From contig JAAXWL010000006.1 in NCBI GenBank assembly GCA_013334975.1, positions 1 through 51,178 of the forward strand: a stretch of 51,178 nt of DNA. Reading direction: 5' to 3'. The notes beneath the pieces are model-generated. The model made no database searches. It saw nothing but the letters and a program-made list of their open reading frames with translations, and was not told the DNA's origin. A program made the translations under genes and the position numbers. Positions 9,699 to 19,313 of the stretch are shown in pieces (position 1 is the stretch's first letter; each line of letters begins with the position of its first letter). The DNA comes from Chlorobiaceae bacterium. Its GTDB lineage: Bacteria > Bacteroidota > Chlorobiia > Chlorobiales > Chlorobiaceae.

Positions 9699-9716
9699 CG
9701 TTCCCAGAATTTGTTC

Positions 9717-11156
9717 TCAACTGATGAAACGCGAAGAGCCTTCCAGAGATGGGGCAGGGATGAACCGGGTTTTCGGCATGACCATACCTGGGTGAATGGG
9801 AATCATGGTCTCCGTTTCGCCTGACCAGGCGTTCTCTGCTTTGAGCAACATGCCGACAATACCGCCACTGAAGAGCATATAAACCGGGTTGATCATGGCA
9901 TTCAGCAGGCTGTCGATCATGTAAAGACTCAGGAAAACAGCCATTACGGTAGGCGCCCCCCAGTTTTTCTGGTTCCATTTTTCGGTTCCGATGCGTAAGA
10001 GGTAAAAAAAAACCGGAGTCTGTATGGCGATCAGCAGGCTGGTCAGCCCAAAGATGCCATTCTGGCCGAGGGTGATGATCCAGAGACCGTCAGTGACGCT
10101 GATATCCTTTCCGGTTTTATCGTAGACTCGCGAACGTCCGTATCCTCCCCAGCCGAACACGGTGCCATCGACAGCCTTTCTGATGAGGATGGCTTCGTTG
10201 TCGAAGCGGAACTGGAGAGATTGGGCACGAGTCGGGCTGAGTTTTTCGGATACCAGAGAGGAGAGGTTTGTACCATCCCAGATTCCGGTCGTCCGTGTAT
10301 AGGCATACAGCAGCGGAACGAGCAGGAGAATGAGGATAAGCAGTACGTTTTTCATCCTGTTTGAAAGAAAAATGAACAGGATGCCCAGAAAAACCAGGAA
10401 AATCGCGCCGTATGACTTCATCATGAGGAATGTTACAGCAAGGGCCATCAACAGGTAACTGGAGGGTACCATAACGATTTTTTCCGGAAGGTCACCGGTA
10501 TGGAACAGCCATGCACCAAGGAACAGGGCCAGACCCATCCATGTGGCGGTCATAAGTCCATGATCCATGTAAACCATTGGCCTGAAGCCTCCTCCATCCC
10601 TGAGCGTCTGGAGAAAATCGTGCTGGTGGAATCCGTAGGTCAGACGGTGAAGCTGGGGGCTCATGATCAGTTCTACCCAGCAGAACGGGATATAGGCGAT
10701 GGCTCCGATGAAGATGGCCATTCCAAGAAGTTGCAGCGCCTGGGTATCGTTGAACCAGACCCGACCGATGTAGTAGGGTACTCCCCAGGTGATGGATTGG
10801 TACATCGTCTGGGAAAGGCCGTCATAGAGACCCAGATCATTGAAGACCGACGAGAAGAATGGTGAGATGCACCAGAGAACCATCGGCAGATCGACGGGGC
10901 TGAATGTGAACTCCTCCAATCGTTCGCGGTCAAACTTCCGAGCCCAGAAGAGGATGACCAGGCAACTCGCGGTCACTTTGTTATAGGATGGAATGCCCTT
11001 GACCTTGAATCCCGCAACAGGCAGGAACATCCATCCTGCGACAAATGCCGAGGCGATGGCAAGGCGGACGTTGAACCGCTGAAACAGAGCCTTAACGAAC
11101 GGAATGAAGCCGAAAAGGGCGACCGCTACGACGGGATTTCCTGTGTTTTCAACCAT
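9717..11156 (-). CDS. O-antigen ligase/polymerase (Wzy-like) membrane protein
   Basis: 479 aa, about 10 hydrophobic segments, large loop and position in the EPS locus. Confidence 0.65.
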   Translation of the reverse strand: MVENTGNPVVAVALFGFIPFVKALFQRFNVRLAIASAFVAGWMFLPVAGFKVKGIPSYNKVTASCLVILFWARKFDRERLEEFTFSPVDLPMVLWCISPFFSSVFNDLGLYDGLSQTMYQSITWGVPYYIGRVWFNDTQALQLLGMAIFIGAIAYIPFCWVELIMSPQLHRLTYGFHQHDFLQTLRDGGGFRPMVYMDHGLMTATWMGLALFLGAWLFHTGDLPEKIVMVPSSYLLMALAVTFLMMKSYGAIFLVFLGILFIFLSNRMKNVLLILILLLVPLLYAYTRTTGIWDGTNLSSLVSEKLSPTRAQSLQFRFDNEAILIRKAVDGTVFGWGGYGRSRVYDKTGKDISVTDGLWIITLGQNGIFGLTSLLIAIQTPVFFYLLRIGTEKWNQKNWGAPTVMAVFLSLYMIDSLLNAMINPVYMLFSGGIVGMLLKAENAWSGETETMIPIHPGMVMPKTRFIPAPSLEGSSRFIS

Positions 11157-11162
11157 GGAGAC

Positions 11163-11705
11163 TCATCGTTGGCTTTTCCCCTGTTTAGGGGGGATCACTC
11201 TTGCCGGAATACCGACGGCGGTGCATCGTGACGGTACGTCGTTAACGACGACAGCATTGGCTCCGATGAGGGCATGGTCGCCGATGGTGATGCCTCCGAG
11301 AACTCGTGCTCCGGCTCCGATATCGACGTGTCCGCCAATGACCGGTGTTCCGGGTCGGTGGCCGAGCGTTCCGATGGTTACCTGCTGAAACAGAAGACAG
11401 TTGGGGCCTATGCGGGCTTCCGGGTGAATGACGATTCCGTTCGGATGAGGGAGCAGCAGACCGCCGCCGATAATCGAATCGAGGGGTATGTCAGCCCCGC
11501 AGATAGCACTCCAGAATCGGTGCTGCAAGACAACAAAATGGCGCATGACCTTGCTTGTCAGGTTGTTTCGCGTTTTGAGCAGCTGATAACGGCGAATCGA
11601 GGCCAGCAGATGTTTTGACGGCTCGTAACGGCCAGGAATCCGTTTTTCACGGCTCCAGTCCGGATCGGTAGACGATATGGCGCTACACCCTTGTTCAGTA
11701 CTCAT
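11163..11705 (-). CDS. Serine O-acetyltransferase-like hexapeptide-repeat transferase
   Basis: GNGIVIHPEARIGPNCLLFQQVTIGTLG...VIGGHVDIGAGARVLGGITIGDHALIGANAVVVNDVP hexapeptide repeats. Confidence 0.85.
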   Translation of the reverse strand: MSTEQGCSAISSTDPDWSREKRIPGRYEPSKHLLASIRRYQLLKTRNNLTSKVMRHFVVLQHRFWSAICGADIPLDSIIGGGLLLPHPNGIVIHPEARIGPNCLLFQQVTIGTLGHRPGTPVIGGHVDIGAGARVLGGITIGDHALIGANAVVVNDVPSRCTAVGIPARVIPPKQGKSQR

Positions 11706-11724
11706 GGTCGTGATGGTTTATCGC

Positions 11725-12864
11725 TCATTTCCAGAGTTCAGGATAACGGCTTTCGAGCAGTTCGGCCCGGCGTAACGCAACCTCTTTCCAGGTGAACCTT
11801 GCTGCCCGTTCGCGGGCTTTGTGGCCGATCTCCCGGCGTTTTTCGGGGTTATCCGCCATTCTTTTCATGGCGGTTGCCCAGGCATCGATATCCAGATCGG
11901 GCAGTACCACGCCGTTGATCCCGTTTTCGACGATTGCGCCCCCCCCCATTGCGGTGACGAGTGGCGGAATGCCGTGGGCCATGGCTTCGTAGGTTACCAT
12001 GGGGCCACCCTCTTCGAGGCTAGGAAAAACGAAAACGTCAGCCATGCGGAACACCTGTCCTATATCACGGGTATAGGCGATGTGACGGATGTTGTTTCTG
12101 CCCAGATTCGCTGACATCTCATCACCGATTGCCGGATCTATTCCGCCGCACAGAATCAGTTCACCGTCAATGTCGGCACGTTTCCATGCTTCAAGCAGCA
12201 GCAGTACCCCTTTCCGCAGGCAGAGGGTTCCGGCAAACAGAAAGAGCGGTTTCGGATTTCCCTGTGTTTCGGGGAGTGTTGACGGGAACCGTTCGGGTGC
12301 CCATCCGTAGCTCGACGAGAGCAGTTTGCTTTCTGGTACGCCATTGTCAAGCATCGATTGCCTGACCAAGGGACTCGGGCAGAAAATTGAGTCGGCAAGA
12401 AAAAGCTTGCGGTTCTCTTCAGCGATCTCTTCGTCGGTTAAAGTATCGCCGAGTGTTCTGTTCCAGAATCCGGCGGCTTTCTGAAGAATGATGCGTGAGG
12501 TGTTTCGATGGCAGTTAATTCGTTCTATGATGATTTTTGCCCCCTTTGCACTGAAGCGCTCGAAAATATCGAGAGAAAGGCCAGCCCAGAGATATACCGG
12601 AGAAGATGCTGTTTCCGATCTGAAAAAGTCGTTTTCGGTCATGTTTCGCGGCAGATCGCTATTGCCGACACGGTAGACCAGCTTTTTTCTGATGCCTTTC
12701 ATGACCGGTTTCAGCCAGGGCCAGGCAATGGAGTCCTCACTACTAGGGACGGTAAGGGTCGAAGCTCTTCCGGATTCATTCCAGTGTCGGCACAACGAGA
12801 GCGGTACATGGCTGTTGCCGAGATTCGAGGCGTGATAGCCGAACAGAACCGGCAGGTTTTTCAT
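11725..12864 (-). CDS. Family 4 glycosyltransferase
   Basis: LFLFAGTLCLRKGVLLLLEAW...VFVFPSLEEGGPMVTYEAMAHGIPPLVT. Confidence 0.87.
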   Translation of the reverse strand: MKNLPVLFGYHASNLGNSHVPLSLCRHWNESGRASTLTVPSSEDSIAWPWLKPVMKGIRKKLVYRVGNSDLPRNMTENDFFRSETASSPVYLWAGLSLDIFERFSAKGAKIIIERINCHRNTSRIILQKAAGFWNRTLGDTLTDEEIAEENRKLFLADSIFCPSPLVRQSMLDNGVPESKLLSSSYGWAPERFPSTLPETQGNPKPLFLFAGTLCLRKGVLLLLEAWKRADIDGELILCGGIDPAIGDEMSANLGRNNIRHIAYTRDIGQVFRMADVFVFPSLEEGGPMVTYEAMAHGIPPLVTAMGGGAIVENGINGVVLPDLDIDAWATAMKRMADNPEKRREIGHKARERAARFTWKEVALRRAELLESRYPELWK

Positions 12865-15164
12865 GGTGACGGGGTTGATGAGTTCTTCTTTTTCGATCGT
12901 TTTCCGTACCCGGTATGAAGACGGTTTTTCAGCGGAGCGAAAACTCTGGCAGGAGTCTCCAGTAACCGGGAGAGCGACGGCAGGTTCCGTAGCAGCTCTT
13001 CGATCTTTTCGGTTGCGATTTTGTCGAGATATTGCGGCGGTTTTTCGAGCAGTTTGTCTATTGTCGTGGCCCTCACCATACTGCCCCGGTTCAGGAGTGG
13101 CATGATTGCCGGCACTTCCAGGCGCACGAACATCTCGGCGGAGGCCCGGAGATCCCGGAACAGGGAGCTGTCACCGAGAACAATCAGAGCGATGATATCC
13201 GAATGGAGGGAGAAGTGTTCGGTCAGGCTGCTTTGAAGCACCGGATCGCAGTCGATGCAGATGATGTCATAGAGTTCCCTGAGCTGCCGTATCATCTCCG
13301 CGATTCGCTGTTGTGGAAGATCGTTGCCAGGCGCTTTGCCATAGTAAAGGATGTCGGGCGACCCCTCTTTTCCTTTGCTGATGAATGCGTCCAGAGGTTC
13401 GGAAGTACGCAGCAATTCAGTGAGGCCTTCCGGATCACGCTCGAGTCCGGTGAGTGATTTGAGAGGTGGAGAGTTTGTCGCGACCTCGATGATGAGAACT
13501 TTTGGAACGAGAGTTGTCAGTGCCTGGGCGCAGTTGAAACAGAGTGAGGTTGTGCCTGCTTGTCGTTCGACGCCACTGAACATGATTACCCTGGTGTCGC
13601 CGACCTTTTTTTCATGGACGAACTTTACGGCAAGACTTCTGATTATTTGGGCAGGAGAGCCCTCTGGCTCAAGTTCCAGAATACGATGAAAAGGTATTTT
13701 TGCGTCTGCTTTGGGTATCTCTTTGGCTGGAGGGTAGCCGAGCGCCTGTTTGATCTCTTCTTTTCGTCTTATCCGGTTGTCAAAATATTCGATTCCGAAA
13801 AACAGTACCAAGACAGACCCGAATGAGAGACCAAAAAAGACCATCATCAATTTTTTTGTATTGGATCCGGCTGGTTCATCGGGTTCACGGGCATAGGATT
13901 CGATCGCGATGTGCAGTGGTGCTTTGCCTTCAAGTTCAAGCTCATGGATGCGGGTATCGATCTGGTCGAGCAGATCCCGTTTGTGCTTTAGTTTTGCCTT
14001 GAGCGACTCTCCCAAATGCAGGCCGAGGGATATACGAATCGATTCATTTCTTGCTTTTTCAAGTTCTCCGAGAATTTCGGACTCGGTGTTTTTTGCTTTA
14101 TCAGCCTTGTTTCGGCTCTGGAGCAGCTCTTTTTTTCGCTCATAATCGTTTTTGCCGTAAATAATCTGCCTGGATGAGCTCCGGACCTCATTCCGGAGTT
14201 TGTTTTCATAATCGCGCATCGCTTTCATCCGATCCTGGACGTAAATGCGGTCGGGATTGCCTGGTGTAAGGCCATCGGTGGTGCTGCTGAGCTGTTGTTG
14301 TTGCTGATAGGTCCAGGCACTGGTTGAGTGTAACGACTGGTCACCCATCACCCGCTCTTCCACCATGGGCTCAAGACTGAGTTTCTGGAGGCCCCGGTTG
14401 TTGTTTTCGACCTCCTGAAACTGCTGTTGCGAAGTAATTCGTTCGTAGGACGCGCTGACAGCGATCTGCTGAATCCCCTCCAGTTTTTTGTTTGCCATAT
14501 TATAGGTTTCAGCAAAATCTGCTGTCGAAATATCTGTCGTGAGGATGTTCAGCTTATCCTCAATGGAGGTGATTTCGTTGCCTAAGGCCTCTTTTTCATT
14601 TCTGAGAAAATCCAGCCGTTTGTTATCCTTCAACTGGTTGCTGGTCATCACTTTGTCCAGATAGAGCTCCATCAGGTTGTTGAGAAGCGGTGCGAGCCCT
14701 TTTTTTCTTGGGCCGGAAACGTTGAGTTCGAGCAGATGTGTGCCCGGTACCTGACTCACCTTGATAAGGTGGCTGAGTATTTCAGCGCAAACATTCGATG
14801 GAAGATCTTTGGGGAAGATGGACTCTTTTTGTTCAGGAGTGAGCTTTTCGGCCGTTTTCTTCAGTATTTCGTAATCCAGGAGACTGTGTGCCTGGGTGTT
14901 GGCGTAATCCGAATAATAATTCATTATCGACGGGTCTTCGGATTTGGTGATGACCGAAGGAGTGACCGGGTCGATTCTCAGCAGTGCATGGACTTCGAAA
15001 TTCGGCTTGCTGATGAGCAGGATGAACGGTACGGTGATGGTGAAGAGGAATGCGCCGATACCCAGAATGAACAGGCCATAGCGCTTGATAAAACCGAACA
15101 GATCAATCGGTTTGTCCTTTTTTCCGTATGGCAGCGCTTCTCTCGGAGCGTTTTCCTTCAGCAT
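12861..15164 (-). CDS. Wzz/Wzc-like polysaccharide co-polymerase with degenerate BY-kinase domain
   Basis: N- and C-flanking TM segments, long coiled coil, then MFSGVERQAGTTSLCFNCAQAL (P-loop position without Lys) and YDIICIDCDPVLQ (Walker B-like). Confidence 0.8.
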   Translation of the reverse strand: MLKENAPREALPYGKKDKPIDLFGFIKRYGLFILGIGAFLFTITVPFILLISKPNFEVHALLRIDPVTPSVITKSEDPSIMNYYSDYANTQAHSLLDYEILKKTAEKLTPEQKESIFPKDLPSNVCAEILSHLIKVSQVPGTHLLELNVSGPRKKGLAPLLNNLMELYLDKVMTSNQLKDNKRLDFLRNEKEALGNEITSIEDKLNILTTDISTADFAETYNMANKKLEGIQQIAVSASYERITSQQQFQEVENNNRGLQKLSLEPMVEERVMGDQSLHSTSAWTYQQQQQLSSTTDGLTPGNPDRIYVQDRMKAMRDYENKLRNEVRSSSRQIIYGKNDYERKKELLQSRNKADKAKNTESEILGELEKARNESIRISLGLHLGESLKAKLKHKRDLLDQIDTRIHELELEGKAPLHIAIESYAREPDEPAGSNTKKLMMVFFGLSFGSVLVLFFGIEYFDNRIRRKEEIKQALGYPPAKEIPKADAKIPFHRILELEPEGSPAQIIRSLAVKFVHEKKVGDTRVIMFSGVERQAGTTSLCFNCAQALTTLVPKVLIIEVATNSPPLKSLTGLERDPEGLTELLRTSEPLDAFISKGKEGSPDILYYGKAPGNDLPQQRIAEMIRQLRELYDIICIDCDPVLQSSLTEHFSLHSDIIALIVLGDSSLFRDLRASAEMFVRLEVPAIMPLLNRGSMVRATTIDKLLEKPPQYLDKIATEKIEELLRNLPSLSRLLETPARVFAPLKNRLHTGYGKRSKKKNSSTPSP

Positions 15165-16912
15165 GCAGATCGTTTTTTGAATGGGAGAAGCTCCAGGGTT
15201 CTTGTTTTTTCATTTTCGCTGAACACGAAATGCCAAAACAGAGCTGCGCTTGAAAGGACGAAAAACGAGCCGCACGCGACGATCTGGATCAGGAGAGAAA
15301 TCCGGCTGGTCTCTGGCCAGAGTTCTGATATACCGAAAATCAGCAGTGCCGGACCAAGAGGCATCATTGCCGGCAGGAGGCTGTGGGCAAGAAATTTTCC
15401 TGTGCTAATGCTGAAGCTCTTGTTGCTGCGCCAGATGATGAACATGGTGCTGAAGAGGGAGCTGGCGGCTATCGAGGCGGCTGAACCGGTCAGTCCCCAG
15501 GCGTAGGTGCCGGCAGGAATCCATGTCACCATGAGCAGGGTCTGCACCAGCATGTATTCGAATTCACGTCCGTTTTTGTTGATGCCTTTGAATAACATGG
15601 TGACCGGTCCTGTGCAGAGCTGGACCGAATAGGCTATGGAGAGGAAGATCATGATGTTGGCGGCTTCGGGATAATCAGTCCCCACCCAGACGTCGATAAG
15701 GGGATGAGCCATAGCGACAAGGAAAACGAACAATATCGAGTTGAGAATGTTGGTGAAACGGATGCCATCGAGATAAAGCACTCTGAGATCGGGGCTGTCG
15801 AGACGACCTTCACGATTAAAGGAGCGATTGAGGCTGACGAGAAGCAGAATCGTTGCTCCTGATGCTATGAGTGCAATGATACGGTTGTCTGCAGGAAGCC
15901 ACGCTTGAATCCTGTCAAGAAAAAGTACCGGAATGAGCGCAATCGTTGCCGTTGTCAGTACGATATGCAGGTAGCTGAAGCTTCGCTCTTTCACGGTTTT
16001 CCATTTCCCGTCGCTCCATACCCCTTCGAGGTGAGCAGCCGTTGAGAGGAAGGGGCCAAAAGCTGACGAAGAGATACCTCCGGCTGTTGAGGGCAGTTTC
16101 CTGCCTATTTCGAACATACCTCCGGCTGTCAGTCCCAGGATGGCTGTAATGAACATCCGGTCAACGGCGGTCAGGAAGATGCCGAGAATGCCAAGGATCT
16201 GGACTTTACCACCAAAACCAAAAAAGTGCTTCAGGTGCTCCCGGCTGAACAAACGCAATGATACCTGCAACGATGGCAGAATTGAGCGGGCGATCTTCCA
16301 GCAGCCGAGCGTTTCGAGGACAAGGCGTATGGCGAAGGCATAGAGCAGTCCTTTGACTCCAGCGCCGAGGTACAGAAAGCTGACGATCGCAACGATCTCT
16401 ATCAGGCCGGCGATGGTTGAGACGGTTTTTTCTTTTGCGAATTCATGCATGCCGTTGACAATGAACCGGAATCCCCCGAGCGTGAGTTCAAGGCTGAAAA
16501 CCACGGCAGTGCCAAGAATGAGCGTTGAGGCAAGCGAGCGTTGTTCAGGCTCGATGTTGAATCGCTCAAGAATGAAGGGCATCAGAAGGGAGAGACCGAT
16601 GAAGAAGAACAGGCAGAAGGCGAACATGTAGGTTATGCCGGTTGAGAGCAGACTGCTGACCTCTTTTTCACGACCCTCGGCCAGGTACCGCGCAGTATAG
16701 CGGATATAGGTACTGTTGACTCCGAAACCACCCATTCCTGCATAGGAGAGGATGATGAAACAGAGTGACCAGAGCCCGAACTCGCTCAGCGACAGGTAGT
16801 GCAGGATGAGGGGGGTGAGCAGGAGTCGGCTTACCATATAGATAATGGTGGCAGCCATTCCCGATAATGCGTTGCCGGCCAGCTTTTTCTGTGCGTTTTC
16901 CTTTTGGCTCAT
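15158..16912 (-). CDS. Polysaccharide flippase (Wzx/MATE-like)
   Basis: 584 aa with about 12 or more TM segments; N-terminal LAGNALSGMAATIIYMVSRLLLTPLILHYLSLSEFGLWSL. Confidence 0.82.
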   Translation of the reverse strand: MSQKENAQKKLAGNALSGMAATIIYMVSRLLLTPLILHYLSLSEFGLWSLCFIILSYAGMGGFGVNSTYIRYTARYLAEGREKEVSSLLSTGITYMFAFCLFFFIGLSLLMPFILERFNIEPEQRSLASTLILGTAVVFSLELTLGGFRFIVNGMHEFAKEKTVSTIAGLIEIVAIVSFLYLGAGVKGLLYAFAIRLVLETLGCWKIARSILPSLQVSLRLFSREHLKHFFGFGGKVQILGILGIFLTAVDRMFITAILGLTAGGMFEIGRKLPSTAGGISSSAFGPFLSTAAHLEGVWSDGKWKTVKERSFSYLHIVLTTATIALIPVLFLDRIQAWLPADNRIIALIASGATILLLVSLNRSFNREGRLDSPDLRVLYLDGIRFTNILNSILFVFLVAMAHPLIDVWVGTDYPEAANIMIFLSIAYSVQLCTGPVTMLFKGINKNGREFEYMLVQTLLMVTWIPAGTYAWGLTGSAASIAASSLFSTMFIIWRSNKSFSISTGKFLAHSLLPAMMPLGPALLIFGISELWPETSRISLLIQIVACGSFFVLSSAALFWHFVFSENEKTRTLELLPFKKRSAC

Positions 16913-16913
16913 A

Positions 16914-17163
16914 GTGTTGCGTCAACGGTAAATGGTCGGAATTTCCTGTATCATCGAAATCGGTATCCAAATCGGTATCCAAATCGAAAAAAGAAGGTCA
17001 TAGTACGCCAACGGTACGTGAGTTTCTCGGAAATTGAACTGATACAGCAAGAATCCGGGTTTCTGTTTTCACATAAATAATCGATACCGATACCGATACC
17101 GATTTCGGTCTGGATAAAGTCAATGGCACTTTAACATACGTGAACTCAGGCTTGACATGACAA
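16914..17163 (-). repeat. Hexamer-array TA element, copy D
   Basis: Flanked by TA at 16912-16913 and 17164-17165; right end TA-GTGTTGCGTCAACGG, left end (reverse complement) TA-TTGTCATGTCAAGCC; facing hexamer arrays. Confidence 0.88.
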
Positions 17164-17191
17164 TAGGATGGGGTATGGTAAGGTCAGGAGA

Positions 17192-18106
17192 TCAGTTGGC
17201 CTGTTTTTTCAGCATTTTTTTGATCGCTGGTTTGAGATTTTTCGGAATCATCGATTTCAGGAGGTGCGCCGGTCTCAGGTCGGAGTAAATGGCATGTTTC
17301 CATGGAGTCATTTTCAGGTATTTCCAGTACAGATATTTATACGGGTGTTTGTTTTTATAATGCCAGGGTTTGGAGCCTCCGGTGTAGTGAATGATGACCG
17401 GGTGTGTTCGTGCCTCCTGAAGTTCTTCACGGCTGAAGCAGTCGAATTTGTCGTCGAAGCCTTCACTGAATATCGACGATTGCTGGTTGTATTTCAGGGG
17501 GACCTTCTTCCATTGACCGTTGATAATCGAGTTCAGCCCGCACTGATCGGGAAACCAGATTGATTCAGGGTTGTGTTCGATGAAATCGATCACCTTCTGC
17601 TGCAAACCGCCCGCTTTCCATTTTGCAAGGTTGATGAGCATCATTCCTGAATTGAAGTAACGGGAGGCGCTGTCCATCCTGAGCTGTTGGTGCCGGTCAA
17701 ATCCCGGATCTTCGATGGCGCAAACCCAGGCGTCACCGAACTCCTGTTCGTAGAGCGGCTTGATCGAATCGTTGATGATCATGTCGCAGTCGAGGTAGAG
17801 CACCTTTTTTTCGTCGATCAGGGAGGGAATGAGCAGCCGGTAGTAAATTCCTTTGGGATACATGGTATGTTCGGAAGCCAGCTTGACGAACAGGTGGTCT
17901 GATACGGTGATGTGTCGTATAGTACAGTTGTATCCTTTGGCGATCTCCTCGATCTTCCGCCGATCTTTTTCCGTCATGCCGCTGCTGATGATGTGGATGG
18001 TGAACGGCAGCTCTTTGTTGTTGAAGAGCAGGGAGATGAGCGCGGCGCCCAGATGCTGGATGTAGTTTCTGTCTGTGGCGAAAACAATGTTGACGGTGCC
18101 GGTCAT
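17192..18106 (-). CDS. Family 8 glycosyltransferase
   Basis: NIVFATDRNYIQHLGAALISLL...KVLYLDCDMIIND...YFNSGMMLINLAKWK...IIHYTGGSKPWHY. Confidence 0.9.
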   Translation of the reverse strand: MTGTVNIVFATDRNYIQHLGAALISLLFNNKELPFTIHIISSGMTEKDRRKIEEIAKGYNCTIRHITVSDHLFVKLASEHTMYPKGIYYRLLIPSLIDEKKVLYLDCDMIINDSIKPLYEQEFGDAWVCAIEDPGFDRHQQLRMDSASRYFNSGMMLINLAKWKAGGLQQKVIDFIEHNPESIWFPDQCGLNSIINGQWKKVPLKYNQQSSIFSEGFDDKFDCFSREELQEARTHPVIIHYTGGSKPWHYKNKHPYKYLYWKYLKMTPWKHAIYSDLRPAHLLKSMIPKNLKPAIKKMLKKQAN

Positions 18107-19287
18107 GGTCGCTCTCCCATGGTTATTGAGAGAAGGTGGTCGATTCTGTTGTGGAAGGTTGTTTCAAAATCGTGCTGGCGACCGAAAGTGACGCTGTTTC
18201 GTGACTTCGTGGCGATCTCTTTGCGTTCGATATCGAGATGGCGGATGATTCCGGCTATGGCATCAAGATCATCGGGCTCGGTTCCCCATCCCGTATCGGC
18301 CAGCTCAAGAATGCCTCCGAAAGCCCTGTTTCGGTATCCGACGATCGGCACACCGCAGGAGAGTGTTTCGAGATAGGTGCAGGAGGGGTCGCTCTGGCGA
18401 TGCAAGGCGACAAAAAGATCGACTGTTGTTTGTAAGTCGGGAATCAGTTGCCGGTGGAAATCCACAGCTCCCGGCATCTGGACCTCGTGCTCCAGCTCGT
18501 TTTCCCTGATATGCCGTTTCATCTCTTCAGCAAGGTCACCGGTGCCATAGATGGTGAAGTGGAAGTTCATGCCCTGTTTTCTGAGTTTCAGGGCGAGTTG
18601 TATCAGATGGTCTGCACCTTTCATCTGAACCAGCCGTCCCGAAAATGCCAGCCGGAGGGGTCGTTGTTCAGTGAGGGTGGCCAGACGCTTTTCAAGCTCC
18701 TCATCGGTGATGATCAGCTCTCGGGAAACCCTCGTATCGAAGTACAGCAGCCGGTTCGGGGCGTTACCGTACTCCTGGTAGGCAGGTGTGCCGTTGGACT
18801 GGAGTCCGTCGCACAGCTCGAAAGCCAGGCGCCGTTTCCGTTCACTCTTTCGGAGATAGAGGTGCAGGCGCAAACGTTCCAGCGGATTGCGTGCCTCGAG
18901 ATCGGCGATCTGGAAACGGGTTTCGGGAATGTATTCGATGACATAGACGCATTTGATGCCACGGTTTCTGCACAGCGCGGCGATATGAAGCTGGTTGTGC
19001 GCGTCGGCCGAGGCCATGACGATATCGGCACTGTTAATATGCTCGGTTCTGACAGTTTCATGTTCACCGATGACGATGCAGGTGAACGGCAGCTCTGTGG
19101 GGAGTTTTTCGATGACGCCGAAGTCCGGCAGTGCAGACTGGGTTGACGACATCACACAACTGACCCCTCCAGGCCAGAACCGGGTGTAGAGCTGCAGACC
19201 GTCATAGAATTTCCGGTCGAAAAGGAGTTTTTCGCCCTTCTGCCATACTGGGACGGAGGGGATGATAGCCAGAGTTGGATTATTCAA
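18103..19287 (-). CDS. Family 4-like glycosyltransferase
   Basis: LRLAFSGRLVQMKGADHLIQLALKL...VDLFVALHRQSDPSCTYLETLSCGVPIVGY. Confidence 0.8.
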   Translation of the reverse strand: MNNPTLAIIPSVPVWQKGEKLLFDRKFYDGLQLYTRFWPGGVSCVMSSTQSALPDFGVIEKLPTELPFTCIVIGEHETVRTEHINSADIVMASADAHNQLHIAALCRNRGIKCVYVIEYIPETRFQIADLEARNPLERLRLHLYLRKSERKRRLAFELCDGLQSNGTPAYQEYGNAPNRLLYFDTRVSRELIITDEELEKRLATLTEQRPLRLAFSGRLVQMKGADHLIQLALKLRKQGMNFHFTIYGTGDLAEEMKRHIRENELEHEVQMPGAVDFHRQLIPDLQTTVDLFVALHRQSDPSCTYLETLSCGVPIVGYRNRAFGGILELADTGWGTEPDDLDAIAGIIRHLDIERKEIATKSRNSVTFGRQHDFETTFHNRIDHLLSITMGERP

Positions 19288-19313
19288 GTGTGATATCCTT
19301 CTTTTGCTGATGA

